Below, in pieces: positions 34,190 to 46,900 of a stretch of 64,000 nt of DNA. Below the pieces are notes generated by a model. The model had not been told where the DNA came from. It was given only the letters and a program-made list of their open reading frames with translations, and ran no database searches. Origin of the DNA: Areca catechu (taxonomy: Eukaryota > Streptophyta > Magnoliopsida > Arecales > Arecaceae). The position numbers and the translations under genes were made by a program. Position 1 is the stretch's first letter; each line of letters starts with the position of its first letter. The stretch lies in NCBI GenBank assembly GCA_021397845.1, contig CM038047.1, positions 38,189,710-38,253,709 on the forward strand, in the 5' to 3' direction.

Positions 34190-36160
34190 GGACCGAGGTT
34201 TGATACGCTTTGACTCAACTAAGTTTTAATTCCAAATTAGTTGGAGATCAGCTTCATGATTCTTTTCTTTGACTCTGCTTTGTTTAGGGTCATATTAAAT
34301 CTTTCATTACTACTTCATTCTATGTAATTTTTGGTTCATTTTAATCTATTTTTTCTTCTACATACATCAAATTATTCTTTTGTATTATTATAGCACTTGG
34401 TTTATGTTATGTGTTCAAAATATTTAAATCCTTTTAATTTGTCTTCAATTGGTGCTACCTTTATTTTTTATTAATGACTTTATTTTTTGTTCTATTATCT
34501 CGTATACAACCATACTTTTATTATAATATTCTTATTTCAGCTACACTAAATTGTATATGTATTTTCTAATTGCTCAACATTCTATATCATAATGCATAAT
34601 AGATTGTATTGTTGGCTTATAAAAATTTTCTTCTAGATTAGCAAGTATCAGACAATCATATAATATCTTAATTGCATTTTTCCATTTTATCCACCCTATT
34701 TTAATTCTATGAATGATATTATATTCAACCTCCCATTCTTTTTAAATAATTAATCCTAAATACCAAAAACTATTGCTTTTAGAAGCTTCATGATTCTCAG
34801 TTTTAACTACATTTTTGTTTCTATTTCTAATTTTACTAAAATTATATTTTATATATTTCATTTTAATCCTACTTAACTTGAAATTTGGAGATTTTACTGC
34901 ACTCCTCCATAATTTCAACTTGCAATTAACTCCAACTTAATTTCATCCATTAAAAGCATATCATCCATAAATAACATGCACCAAGGAGTATTTTCAAAAT
35001 ATGCCTACCAAACATATCCATAACCACCATAAAAGAAATAAGGATTAGAAGCAAATATTGATATAAATCTCTCATAGCCATAAACTAACTACTATTAATA
35101 TTAATAATTTTATACTAATAACCACTCCATTATACATATCCCTAATTATATTAATATATCTAATGGAAGTTATTTTCTTTTCTAACACCTATCATAAAAC
35201 TTCTCTTAGAATTATGTTGTATGCTTTCTCTAAATCAATAAAATTATATATAAATTTGGTCTCTTTTCTTTGTATTTCTTCATCAATCTTTAAAGAAGAA
35301 AAAATGCCATCCATAGCCAATTTTTTCAACCTAAAATCAAATTAGTTCTTTGATATCTTTTTGTAACACCTTAATTTGTATTCAATCAAACTCTCTCTAA
35401 GTATTATAGTATAGCTTATAAGCTTAAAACATTATAGTTAAAACAATTTTAAATATTATATTTATTCTATTAATTGTTACTATTATACTCTTCATTTACC
35501 AAGCATCTTCTTGGGTTTTAAAATCTTGTCAAATCAATAGTCAACTTAGTTCCTCCCACATGACTGAAATACTTTCAAACCTTAATAAGAATCCTATTAG
35601 GTCCAACCCTTTTTTTCCTTGTTTTCATCTTTTTCCTAGCTTCCTTTACTCATATACTATGACTCTATGTATATATATAATATTTTTATTCTTGATGAAA
35701 CAGGTAATACATCTTAAATCATTTATATTACTTTTATTAAATAGTTTATTAAAATAACTTTTTCATCTTTTTTTGATCTTGTCATCTTTAATTAAAATTT
35801 TTTGATTTTTCATTTTTGATGCATTTAACCTAAGTTGAGTCTCTAATTTATTTCTCTTTGAATCTTGCAATCTTATAGCGAACTTTCTCCCTATTGTTAG
35901 TTTCTACTTTCTAATTTACAATATAATTCTTTGTACGAGTCTTTTATACTATCTTTTTAACTTTTTTTCTTGACATCTTATAGTTTTCATAGGCTTCTTT
36001 TCTCCTGCATTTAAGTATTCTTCTATAACATTCTCTTCTAGTTTTGATTGCCAATTGAATGGCCTTATTTGAACGTAAAGTTTTCTTATCAAATGGTCTT
36101 TTTCTCTTTGAATTTTCTAATATCTTTTTACTTACTTTTTTAATATTGTTAGCCATCTCT
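34190..36160 (-). pseudogene. Decayed RTE-type LINE (endonuclease-RT ORF relic)
   Basis: On the minus strand, 36156-35944 reads ANNIKKVSKKILENSKRKRPF with RRECYRRILKCRRKEAYENYKM, the stretch before RT in plant RTE-like LINEs. Further on are a piece with the sense of LAMDGIFSSL (about 35320-35280) and a catalytic-site relic PWCMLFMDDMLLMDE (about 34990-34930, FMDD for the usual FADD). The 3' end near 34200 reads AACTAATTTGGAATTAAAAC then TTAGTTGAGTC, like the AATTGGGATTAAGGCTTAGTTG tails of this group. Many stops and indels show it is old and dead. Confidence 0.75.
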
Positions 36161-37600
36161 TTTAAAATTTAACATACCATTGTTCATAAAAAAAATATCA
36201 AAAAGCTCTATTTTCAAGTTCCAATATGATGATCAAGAAAAGTTTTAATGAGCGCCCTAGAAAATTGAATTATTGCAAGTTACTACAAATAATTGAGGAG
36301 AGGAAACAATTGTATATTTCCTTTACCCTATAATACCTTTACACATCTTTATAGATGATGTTGAAATGCATGTTTTTTTTGGATCATAAGAAATCTACAA
36401 ATGATTTGTACAATCAATTGTGATTGAATTAACCTCGGAAGTTTATACTCTGATCTAGCATTTATATCTAATGTTTTAAATGGAATTGAAATGTGAGCCA
36501 CATGCGAGCTTCTGTCTATCTTTAACTTTGCTATTATCATTCTTAAATTTGGGTTGCTTAAAGGAAAGGTTGAACAAAGACATATTATTTTAGCTTAGAG
36601 TTATTTTTTATATTTTTTATATTTTATTTTTGCTTAGAGTTAAAATATTATTTATAGGTTAGACATCTTAAAGTTTTTTCTTTTTTCCCATCTTTAGCTC
36701 TATATTTTTTTTGAATTTTATAATTAGTTGTTAGGAGAATATGTATAAATCTTATTTTTATTTAGAAAAAAATTACAAATATAAAAAATTTATTGCTATA
36801 TTTTAATTTTTTTTATTTTTATCTTTCTTCGTGACAACATATGTTGTAACTTGTAACTACATATGATCTATGCAAATATACATACTTTGTTACAAATTTT
36901 ATCAAAATTTTGTAAAATATCAATATATTGTAGTTTTTGAGAATTAATTGAATCAATATCTTGGCTTATCATGGCGGATATGGTAAGTGAGAAAATTTAG
37001 AGAAAATCAAGAATATTTTTGAGATCATGACTCATACAAAAAACATTGAAAATATTTAAAAACAAATTATAAAATATATTAATAATTTTACTATATATAT
37101 ATATATATAGATTTGCCGACAAAAATATCGTCGGCGGTTTCTCCCGGTTGCCCAACGTCGATGCAGAAGGGAGAGATCGGCAGAAATAAAACCTTGGTTT
37201 TGTTAACTGAGCTAATCTCATTCATACGTTTCTGGAAGGAAAAAGTCACGTGCAGGAGAAGCGTCCGACTATCAAATCCTTCAGCTGGAAGCTGGAAGAA
37301 GCCATCAAAAACCAAATTCTAAATCCAAATAAACGTCCGGTTGCCCTTCTAAATTCGTGCAAACATGCATAATATATATATATATATTTACACACATATA
37401 CATAGTTATGCGGATAACAATCAGCCGTCCATGCTCCCGTCAAACTGAGCCTAATCAAACGAGCGGACACGATGTCTTCGCACGGAATTACAGGCACAAT
37501 ATCTGATATCCGTATAAGAGTTTCTATGCGCTCGTTTAAATAAGGTTTCCTGCTTTGGTTACGAGTCGCGGGTTTTTCCGCATCCAAATCCTTCTCTCCA
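36161..37600. other. AT-rich spacer before the kinase gene
   Basis: No gene is recognised. A TA run lies at about 37092-37110 and again near 37374-37387. At 37115-37135 GCCGAC and GTCGGC pair around AAAAATATC to form a short hairpin, a motif that looks like a transposon end. The last 300 bases before the kinase are CT-rich. Confidence 0.4.
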
Positions 37601-37636
37601 TCCCGGAGGCGTTCCGAACCGCGCGGTCTCGCTCTC

Positions 37637-37672
37637 TCTCCCTCCCCCTCTCTCTCTCTCTCTCTCTCTCAC
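37637..37672. repeat. (CT)n tract in the kinase promoter or leader
   Basis: A CT run of about 36 bases with one CCCC break, followed by other pyrimidine-rich stretches up to 37830. Such CT-rich tracts are frequent in plant 5' leaders and core promoters. Confidence 0.8.
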
Positions 37673-37927
37673 GAGAAAGCTCGGGTAAACCCCAGATCCA
37701 CGGAAGGGTTTCCACCCCTTTACCCTTTTCTCCGCCCTCCACGTCCCTATCCAATGCCGAGATCCACGTTCGTGAGCGTTGAATCCTAGGAATCCAGATA
37801 TCTCTCCCTCTCTCTCTTTCCCTATCTTTTCTTCGTCTTGGATCACCGTCTGCTCTCGTTCTGGATCGGTTCTAGGGTTCTAAGGTGAAGAAAGAGAGAT
37901 CCTGGTAGCTGAATCGTGGGCGGAATA

Positions 37928-40900
37928 ATGGAGAGGAAGAAGTATCCGATCCGCGCGGAGGATTACGAGTTATTGGAGACCGTTGGAGAGGGTGTTAGCG
38001 CTGCCGTTCATCGCGCTCGCTGTATTCCCTTGGATGAGATCGTGGCGATAAAGGTCCTTGATTTTGAGAGAAAGAACAGCGATCTTGTAAGTCTCCTCGT
38101 GTGCAGTATCAGCTATATTTCAAACTTTTGTGCTTTTAAATCTGAATTCTGGGATTAGTGCAGCAAGATGGGATTTTGGAAGCAGAATTGGGGATTATTC
38201 TATACAACATCTCTTTGATGCTACTGCTCTAGTTTAAGTACCGCTTTTTATCTACTTAATAATTGACCCTTTAGCTAAACATTGTCGTTTACCTTTAGTA
38301 TTTCTTCAAATATTTGTCTTTATAAAATTAAATGGAATGCTACTTCACCGTTGCGCATGAAAACTCTCATGATACCTGAATTTGTTAAATCAATAAACGC
38401 TGCATTCTTGGAGCATGGCGAATTATCTGTCTATTCGGCTGGGTTTTCTTGATAAATATTATGAAGGTTTATTGAACTATGCTTTTCTCCGTTCTTTTGA
38501 TTTTGATAAACATCGTCGGGTTGTTTCTAGAGCATGGTAATAATTTGATGAACCTCATGCATAAGGAAGGTATGTCTCAGTAACTTCAGAGAGAATATAT
38601 TTGATTTGCTTTTAAGTAATCCTTTCATAAGGGACCTGATATTTGACTAGTTAAGTTCCTATAATGAAATTTGTCAGAAAGAAAATTCCGCATATATTGC
38701 TTTACTGAACAATCTCCTTCATAGGTTTAATGTTTGTTTTGTTATTCGTCATTATGACATGCCTGGAGGGACTTTTTCTCTTTGCTACAGGGGTGATGAA
38801 AGCATTTACTAGGGCTACATCCTTGCCTCCTCTACTGATTATACTACTGTTTCTGTACAGTAATCGTTATGTTACTGATATTAAAGAAATTCATAGTATC
38901 ACAACTTGCACCATAAGCATTAGTTGCTGTGGAGTAGGAGGCCCAGGTTTCAAATCCTGGGTACTGCTAAAAAAACACGTGGATTTGTTTAAACTATACT
39001 TTAGTGTTCTATTTTTAATTGCGAAGCATTTCATTTGAAGAAATTTACAGCAGGCTCATGCTTAGATTTTGTTCACCAGTCTTGCTGCATCCCACCATCA
39101 CAAGGCCACACTGATATCATTCTTTCGATGTCAGCTGATTTTATTTTGACACTCTCTTGCTTTTACAAGGAATCCAAAATAGTCAGTTATTTGCCATGTG
39201 ATTTCTTTTTGATTTATTACAATGTCAACTATTGTTGTCCAAGGCTGAAGGGTATCCAATTCATTTATTGTTGTTTGCAGAATAACATCTCGCGTGAGGC
39301 CCAGACTATGATTTTGATTGACCATCCTAACGTTCTCAAGGCGCATTGTTCCTTTGTCAATGATCATAATTTGTGGGTTGTCATGCCATATATGGCTGGT
39401 GGCTCTTGTCTTCACATAATGAAATCTAACTATCCTAATGGTTTTGAGGAGGTTGCCATCGCAACAGTTTTACGTGAAGCATTAAAAGGCCTAGAGTATC
39501 TTCATCGTCAAGGGCATATACATCGCGATGTTAAGGTAATTATTCATGTTTTTCTCCTTAAATTTATCAGGTTATCTGATGGGAAACAAGATTTGTTATA
39601 TCCTTGAAAACTATCTAATGATATTTTATTGTCCCTACATTTTCTCTAAGTAAATAAATGATGCAAGTTGTTCAATTTTTTGATAAGCAATTTGCTTCAA
39701 GCCCATGGCATCCATTTGAAGAATTTGTGGGAAAATAACATAGTTTGTCAGACATTTCCTGGTCATACTAAACTTTTTTCTTTGCTCTCTACTATTAATG
39801 GCCATTTATTCTTTCGACAGCTCTAGTGCAAATTTCTTTATTAAGATTGTACTGCATTAGGTTGGTACTGTAGCTTTCTATCAATTATAAGTAAAACTTT
39901 AATCTTATTTGCAAGCTTTTATATGTTTTTGTGCTGACATGGTGATTCTTGGTTTCATTCAAATCAAGGATCGCTGAACTAGTATCAGGATCTGTACCGA
40001 TCAATGATCGGTATGATATGGTACGGTCCATATCATACCGTACCGGTATGTGTACCGGTCTTAAAAAATTGAAAAAAACCCTCTTCCTTCCCCCCTCTCA
40101 AGCAAGGATTGTTGAACCAGACCTGAACCGGGCGATACGCATTGGTACGGTACCGTACCATACTGTACCGATATGGAATATAATTTTTTTAATTTTTTTC
40201 AATGGTTTGGAGGTCGGACCATTTTTTATAGGTAAACCGTACGGGCTCTTGACTGGTACGGATGGTACATCCCGTACTAGGTGGTATGGGACGGTACCGC
40301 AAACCTTGATTCAAACATTTGGAATACATTATTTTATACAATTGGTTAATTGAACCATTTTCAGGCAATTGAGTAAGACAAAAAAATTAGGTTGAAAAGA
40401 CATGGCCTTTCAAGGATTGAACAAGCATCATCTTATTTCTACTCAATACATTTAGACATGGCTACAAATGAGAGAAATTTTGAATTTTAAAAAAAGGGAA
40501 TATCATGTGGAGAAACTGAATTGTGAATATCTTCCAAAAGAAGTGGAGGACTAGTTGTAGAAATCTAACCATGTCTAACTTCCAGAGAGTTGAGGAAACA
40601 AAAATAACTCCAGATGGTTACATGGAGCAGTTCCTAACAGGATATTCATTTAAAGGACAGAGCTCTCAGATACCTTGATAAGACTTCTTATCAGACTGGA
40701 AATTAGTCTTCTATCTTTCATTTTCCTTACCCTCTCTCTTACCCTTTTCCTCATTCTTTCTCTTGCTTTTTCTCTTGCCTCCTCCTTACTCTGTTGATAT
40801 GCTTTCCTCTATCAGGGTCCAAGTCATTTTTTGATTTAATGGGGTTACTTGTAATCTTTTCCTTGTCATGTCCAAATAATTTTGGCTTCATTTAGGAGTT

Positions 40901-43900
40901 CTACAAGTTACTGAAGGTTGTGAGTTTGATATATGAATTCTTTTATTTTAAAAAAATGAAGGCATGCTATGGATAATTAAGATAATTTGCTATTGCTTTC
41001 GTGATTGAAGTGTTTCATCTTCATTGAGGCAAGCAAGAACTCACAGTCAACTTATTTACATGATCATGATGATGGCAATTGATTATTACTGATGCAATCA
41101 ATATTGATTGGCATGTACAGTTAATAAGACAGATAGCTGTGCCAAACATTTCTTTTTCCTTGATAAATGACAATCAATTATCAATGATCGATTCTTAAGC
41201 AATTGCCAAAAACATGATAAAATTAAAAATAAACTATCGTAACGGACTTTATTTGAGTTGTTTAATTTTTTAATTAAACTTAAAAACTTCCAAGTAAATG
41301 GAGTTACAGAAGATAGAGAATTCTTGTTGTAAAATCATGAAAATTTTAAATCATGAATAACATATAGAATCAATTTGATGACAATGAGGGAAAGGTAGCA
41401 ATCTATCCTATAGAGAAATATTGCAATAGAGAAAGAATAGAAAATAGTAAGAGCAACTGAGTAAGAGGATAAGTAAGAATATATATTAGATCAGGTAAGG
41501 AAAGGAAAGATAAGAGCACTGATTTTCAGTCTGATGAAAGTGATTCATATTGCTGCTGGAAAAAGAGGATGGTGGTGGTTCTCATAACCTTGGACCCTTT
41601 AAAAGGAATCTTACTAATTAGTGTTGCAAAACTGTTTGGTGTATTTCCGTTGCAGTCTCTTCAGAGGAATCATATGATGCCCCAGTTCTTTTGTAAGTTA
41701 TTCATGATTCAGTTTATCCACATGGTACTCCACTTCCTTTAAATTCAAATTTAAGTTCCCTTACATTTCTACGTCTCAATTATACTTCTTAGTAGGAAAC
41801 AAGATGACCACTTTCTAATATTTGGTGATGCTATTTGTTGTCATCTTAAATCTTGACTATCCTTTTATTTAATTGACCAAACCATGGGTCATATAATCAA
41901 CTTGCCAACTGTCTCCCATGTTCAAGAGTTGGAATGAGATGTATAGCTCAGGATAGTGAAGGACATAGTGCATGCAGAAGCTTGCCACTGACATGGTTGT
42001 GCAGTTGCAAGAAATAGTGTTAACATTTGTCTGAGTTGAACTTTGGGATAAGTGCCCTTGTATGGATGAGCAATTGAGGTGGTGGATAAGAGTTATATGT
42101 AGATTGTTTGAAGCTCCTCTCTCCAGCATCATGGAGGATCACATGTAAGCACATGTAAGAAAGCTTGCAAATATGCAAATATATATATATATATAGATGG
42201 TTATGGTTTGAAGTTATAGTTTCCATAATCCTTTGTATTGTGATATGTGAGATGATATGCATGAGTATCAAAGGATACACATATGTGATAACCTTTTATA
42301 TAAATTATGTTTCTTACTCACCCCTCAAGTTTTGATAGGTTAAAGATTTTAGGTTGGCATAGTAAATAATAAAAGCATGTGGTGATAGTGGGGCAGTTGC
42401 CTTCACCCCCCTCTCCATCTAGTAGATTATTGCTGATGCTGTCTTTATATTTTTATTTTTTTGATGGAAATTGATGCTCTCTTGTTTACCACCCTTCCCA
42501 TTGATCACACCGTCACCCACATGACTAGAAGAAATTTCTTTCAGACTCTACTGTTGTGGTAACATCCTCATGTAAATCATGAATTTCTAGTACTCTATTT
42601 ATTCATTTATTGTCTTCATGTCCTGGACATTAGCATTGATATAAAAGCATATTTATCTGGCTTCAGATAGAGTTTTGATTCTTTTCCTAGAGGTGTATCA
42701 TGTACTACTTGAAGGAGTATTGATTCCCAAGTCTAATGCTTCAGGTTCTTAGAGAAATCTAGGTTCTTTATTATTGTCATCAGAAGTGATGCATGTCTGG
42801 TAAGAATTTTATATGTTCTGTCACTTCCACATTTCTTGTCACTAGTATTGGCTTTATTTGCTTCAGTAGACTATTTTAATCACTATACAACTGTTTTTTG
42901 TTACAGTAACCATCTTTGTCAAATTTTGAAGTTTAAAACATATATCTAAAGTGAAGTTTTACTGAACCTATTCTTCCTTAATTAGGCTGGAAATATTTTG
43001 GTTGATGCACGTGGGGAAGTGAAACTTGGAGATTTTGGGGTTTCTGCTTGCCTCTTTGATTCCGGTGACAGGCAGCGGATGAGGAATACATTTGTGGGGA
43101 CGCCGTGCTGGTTCATATTTGTTCTTTTCTTAATATATGATATTTATTTTATATTGATTACCATAGTTTTAATGTCTTCTGTAGATTTTTTAATTTGTAG
43201 AAATCTTTGTTCCCTTTCAGGATGGCACCTGAGGTGATGGAACAAAAAAACGGTTATGATTTCAAGTCAGGATCAACATTTTTTCCTTTGGACTGTTATA
43301 TTAGTCATTTTCTCCCCATCATGAATGCATTTGACAATTTGCAGGGCAGATATCTGGTCTTTTGGAATAACTGCTTTAGAGCTTGCTCATGGGCATGCTC
43401 CTTTTTCATCTCAACCTCCAATGAAGGTACTTTTGGTTATTCAAAATCCTATTCCTCACTTGCAACACATTCTGGATTTGTCAATATCCGGCTCTTCATA
43501 GAATGCATCAGGAGATTGGTGCAATCCACTGGAGAAGTTTGGATTTATGTGGGAGCCACATCACTGGACAAATCTGGAGTGTTGCAAGGAATATGGCATA
43601 TAAAGTGATGCAACAAAGTGATTACATATACCCAAAATAGTATTTTTCTGATAAAATTAGCTTAGCAGGTCTTGCTCATGACCTTGCAAAATGCTCCCCC
43701 ATCCCTTGATAATAAAAAAGATAAGAAGTTTTCAAGGGTATGTTTCTTGTTACTTGTACTCTTAGATTTGCACTTTCCATCTGAAATAATCGTCTCTCAT
43801 AAATGCCTTTTCTTTCCAGTCTTTTAAGCATATGATTGCTATGTGCTTGGTAAAAGATCCTTCAAAAAGGCCTACTGCGGAAAAGCTATTAAAACAGCCA

Positions 43901-46900
43901 TTCTTCAAGCAAGCAAGATCCCATGATTACATTGTTCGGAAAATTTTGGAGGGATTGCCTTCTCTTGGTGATCGGTTTCAAGCATTAAAGGTTGAGAATT
44001 ATGTTGGTTTCATGAATTATATATACAACCTTCCAATTAGTTCTTTTTTCTTTTAAAGCAAAACAATTATGTCTGGTTTTGTTTAGTATACTGACATAAT
44101 ATGTTTACTTGAATACAGCAAAAGGAAGCTGATTTATTTGCACAAAAGAAAATGCTGGATGGGGAAAAGGAGGAGATGTCACAGGTATATTTTGACCAGA
44201 GCTATCCAGTCTCTTTCTTTAGTGGGGCCTAGGGGCGTTAAAGACACAGACATTAATCAGAATGAGTATTATCTATGCACTGCCTATCTCATGATAAGAT
44301 ATCCTAAAGTTGCATACATACATACATACATATATATATATATGTATGTATGCATTGACAAATTGTTCATAGGAAAACATTAGACATTGAAGTTGATGTG
44401 CACTAGTATATCATCATATAATGCTGTTTTCACTTGATAATTCTGTTCCTGACATAACTATTAAGAGGATATAGCAGGAAAGGTGCGGAACTTTGAGATT
44501 TATAGGATGTGCTGGTGAGAGAGAAATATTTAGATTGGGAGATGAAAAAAGTGTTCTCTTGTTTTTTCCCTTTTCGTCCCTACCAGTAATGGGGGCCCTC
44601 ATCAAAGTGCTGACATCTTTCCTTCTACCACAAATTCAACTAATTTGAACGTGTAGTACGAATCCAGACACTGATAGAGGTGCTGCAAATAAATTATCTT
44701 TTATGAGGGCATGATGGCAGCCAAGTTGTTCATTTCTGATTTCTGAATTTTGATGTGGGCATTCTACCTCTAACTTTTTTGATTTGGATAGTGATATTGT
44801 TATCAGTAATAAAACTTGAATGTCGGCCTGCATTTTAATTAAGACATGTTTGGCATAGCAAAGCTTGTCCATCTACTACTCTTACCCACATTCTGTGGAT
44901 CAAATTTATATTATTAAAATAGCGAAGAAGAGGCTGCAGACTCCACAATTACATTCACTCTATGTGATCATGTGTCACTAACAATATCCATGTTGTTCGC
45001 TCCTATTGTTATCCACTCGAGAAACTATTGCAGAACGATCATAAATTACAATAATTATGAAAGCCATGATATTTGGATCAGAAACAGCAGCAAGGCAATC
45101 TTAGTACAGTACTAAAGTATTCTAACAAACTTGGAAATATTGCTGTCCAAGTATTTTGAAGTAACAGAAAATAAAATGCATATAGTATCATAGCAGGTCA
45201 ACATTATTTTCTTCACCGAAACTAATAACAGAATTTTTAACTCTTTGATTCCCAGCAGCAGCTTAATGCTTTAAACACTACCCATGCAACAGCAGATCTA
45301 TATGGTAGCAAAGGTGCACTTAGGTATGGAATTTTACACACTGTCGTGGACAACAATCTTCATTTACCATCAATGTACAAGATAATCTGAAGAATTCACT
45401 GATCTGTTTAGATCTCAAGAACTTTCTTTTAGTTAAATCTCCTATTTAAAGAACAAATGGGTATGCACAAGGAGACCATGAGCACATCAAGTTGATGGCA
45501 TGAATGAAAAATCTAATAATGGAGTGTGCTTGTTGCATTGAAGATTGAAACTCAAGGAACCGCAAGGGGGGTAAGTCAGGTTATCCTTTCAATTTTAGGA
45601 GAAGAAGCAAAAAGTGAAACGTGTAGTAAAGATTTGGTGATGTTGATCTTGATATATGAGCATTGTAGTTCTAAATGTCAAATAATAGTTTGTCAAGACT
45701 CAAGGCCTTTTTTTTTTCCACTAATAAGTTTGTGGCATGGACAAGAAGAAAGGATGATTGTGTTTAATTCTTGCATACCTGAACCTCTTCTTGGTAGCTT
45801 AGATGGCCACTTCTTGGAGTTTATTCAACCATAATACTCCTAAGTAAGATTTTAAATCTCATGGGATAGGGGTAGCCTGGTTGCTTATCTTTGTCATTCT
45901 TTGTCCTAATAGTCTTGGTCGAGACTCGAGAGTCCCATAGCTACCATCAATCTCTCTCCCCTTGTTCTTTCCTTTCCTTTTCGTTTCTTTTTCTATCTTT
46001 CTTTTTCTTCTTTTTTTCCTCCCTTTTTCCTTACCTTCATTTCTTTTCTTTTTATTCTTCTTTTTCTTATAGCTTCCTTTTTCTTTTTTCTTTCTTTTTT
46101 TCTTCTTTTTCTCTTTCCTTTCTTCATTCTTTCCTTCCTTTTATTCTTTTCTTTTCATTTTCCTTTTTATTTCCTTTTACTTTTCCTTTTTCCCATCTTT
46201 CCTTCCTTTCTTTCTTTCATTTTTTTTCTTTTTGTATCCTTGTAGAGGAGTTTGGAGTCCAAATGTTATCTCAGTCCTGTTTTCTCACAAGAACAGGACA
46301 AGATGCTCCTTATCCCATCGGTACCTAAAACCTTACTCCCAATAATTAGCTAGCCTTCATAAAATCACATAGAAAAAAGACTTGAACAAGAATTTCTGAA
46401 CCAGTAAGGGGACCTGTATTGGTTGCCAGTTGGTGTGATACAGTACCGTACTGACACTTGGTATAGTAGGCATGCTAGTCAAATCAATATGTCAATTTTT
46501 TTTGATTTTTTGTTTTTGATTTTTTTGATTTTTTGTTTTTGATTTTTTTGTTTCTTATGATCTTAAATCAATTTTTAGGATTTATTGAATATTTTTATAT
46601 CCAAATTGATATTTGTTGATGCTAATTGATGTTTGTATCACTTCAACTCTTAATCATGTATAATGCAGATCCAAATTGTAAAGTTTTAAATACTCAATAC
46701 ATGAATTAGGTATCATTAAATCTTAAAATACTCAAAATTTGAAAAAAAATAATCAATACATATCGATATTTAGAAATCCTTGATACATAGTGATATTTAG
46801 AGTCCGGTTGAGTGTGGATGTTCATAAATATCAGAATCATTAATATAATAAGTAGGAAGATCAGTTCATCACTCTATCCAAGCAACATTGTAATTCTCTA

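Noticed and set aside
37536..37846. Arg/Glu-rich ORFs on the minus strand before the kinase
   Set aside because: They are read from the CT-rich leader of the kinase gene and have no domain.
38930..38975. tRNA gene
   Set aside because: Only a T-arm-like hairpin is present; acceptor, D and anticodon arms cannot be folded.
31324..46328. Phe/Ser-rich ORFs at 31324-31725 and 45891-46328
   Set aside because: They translate the pyrimidine tracts of the group B elements.
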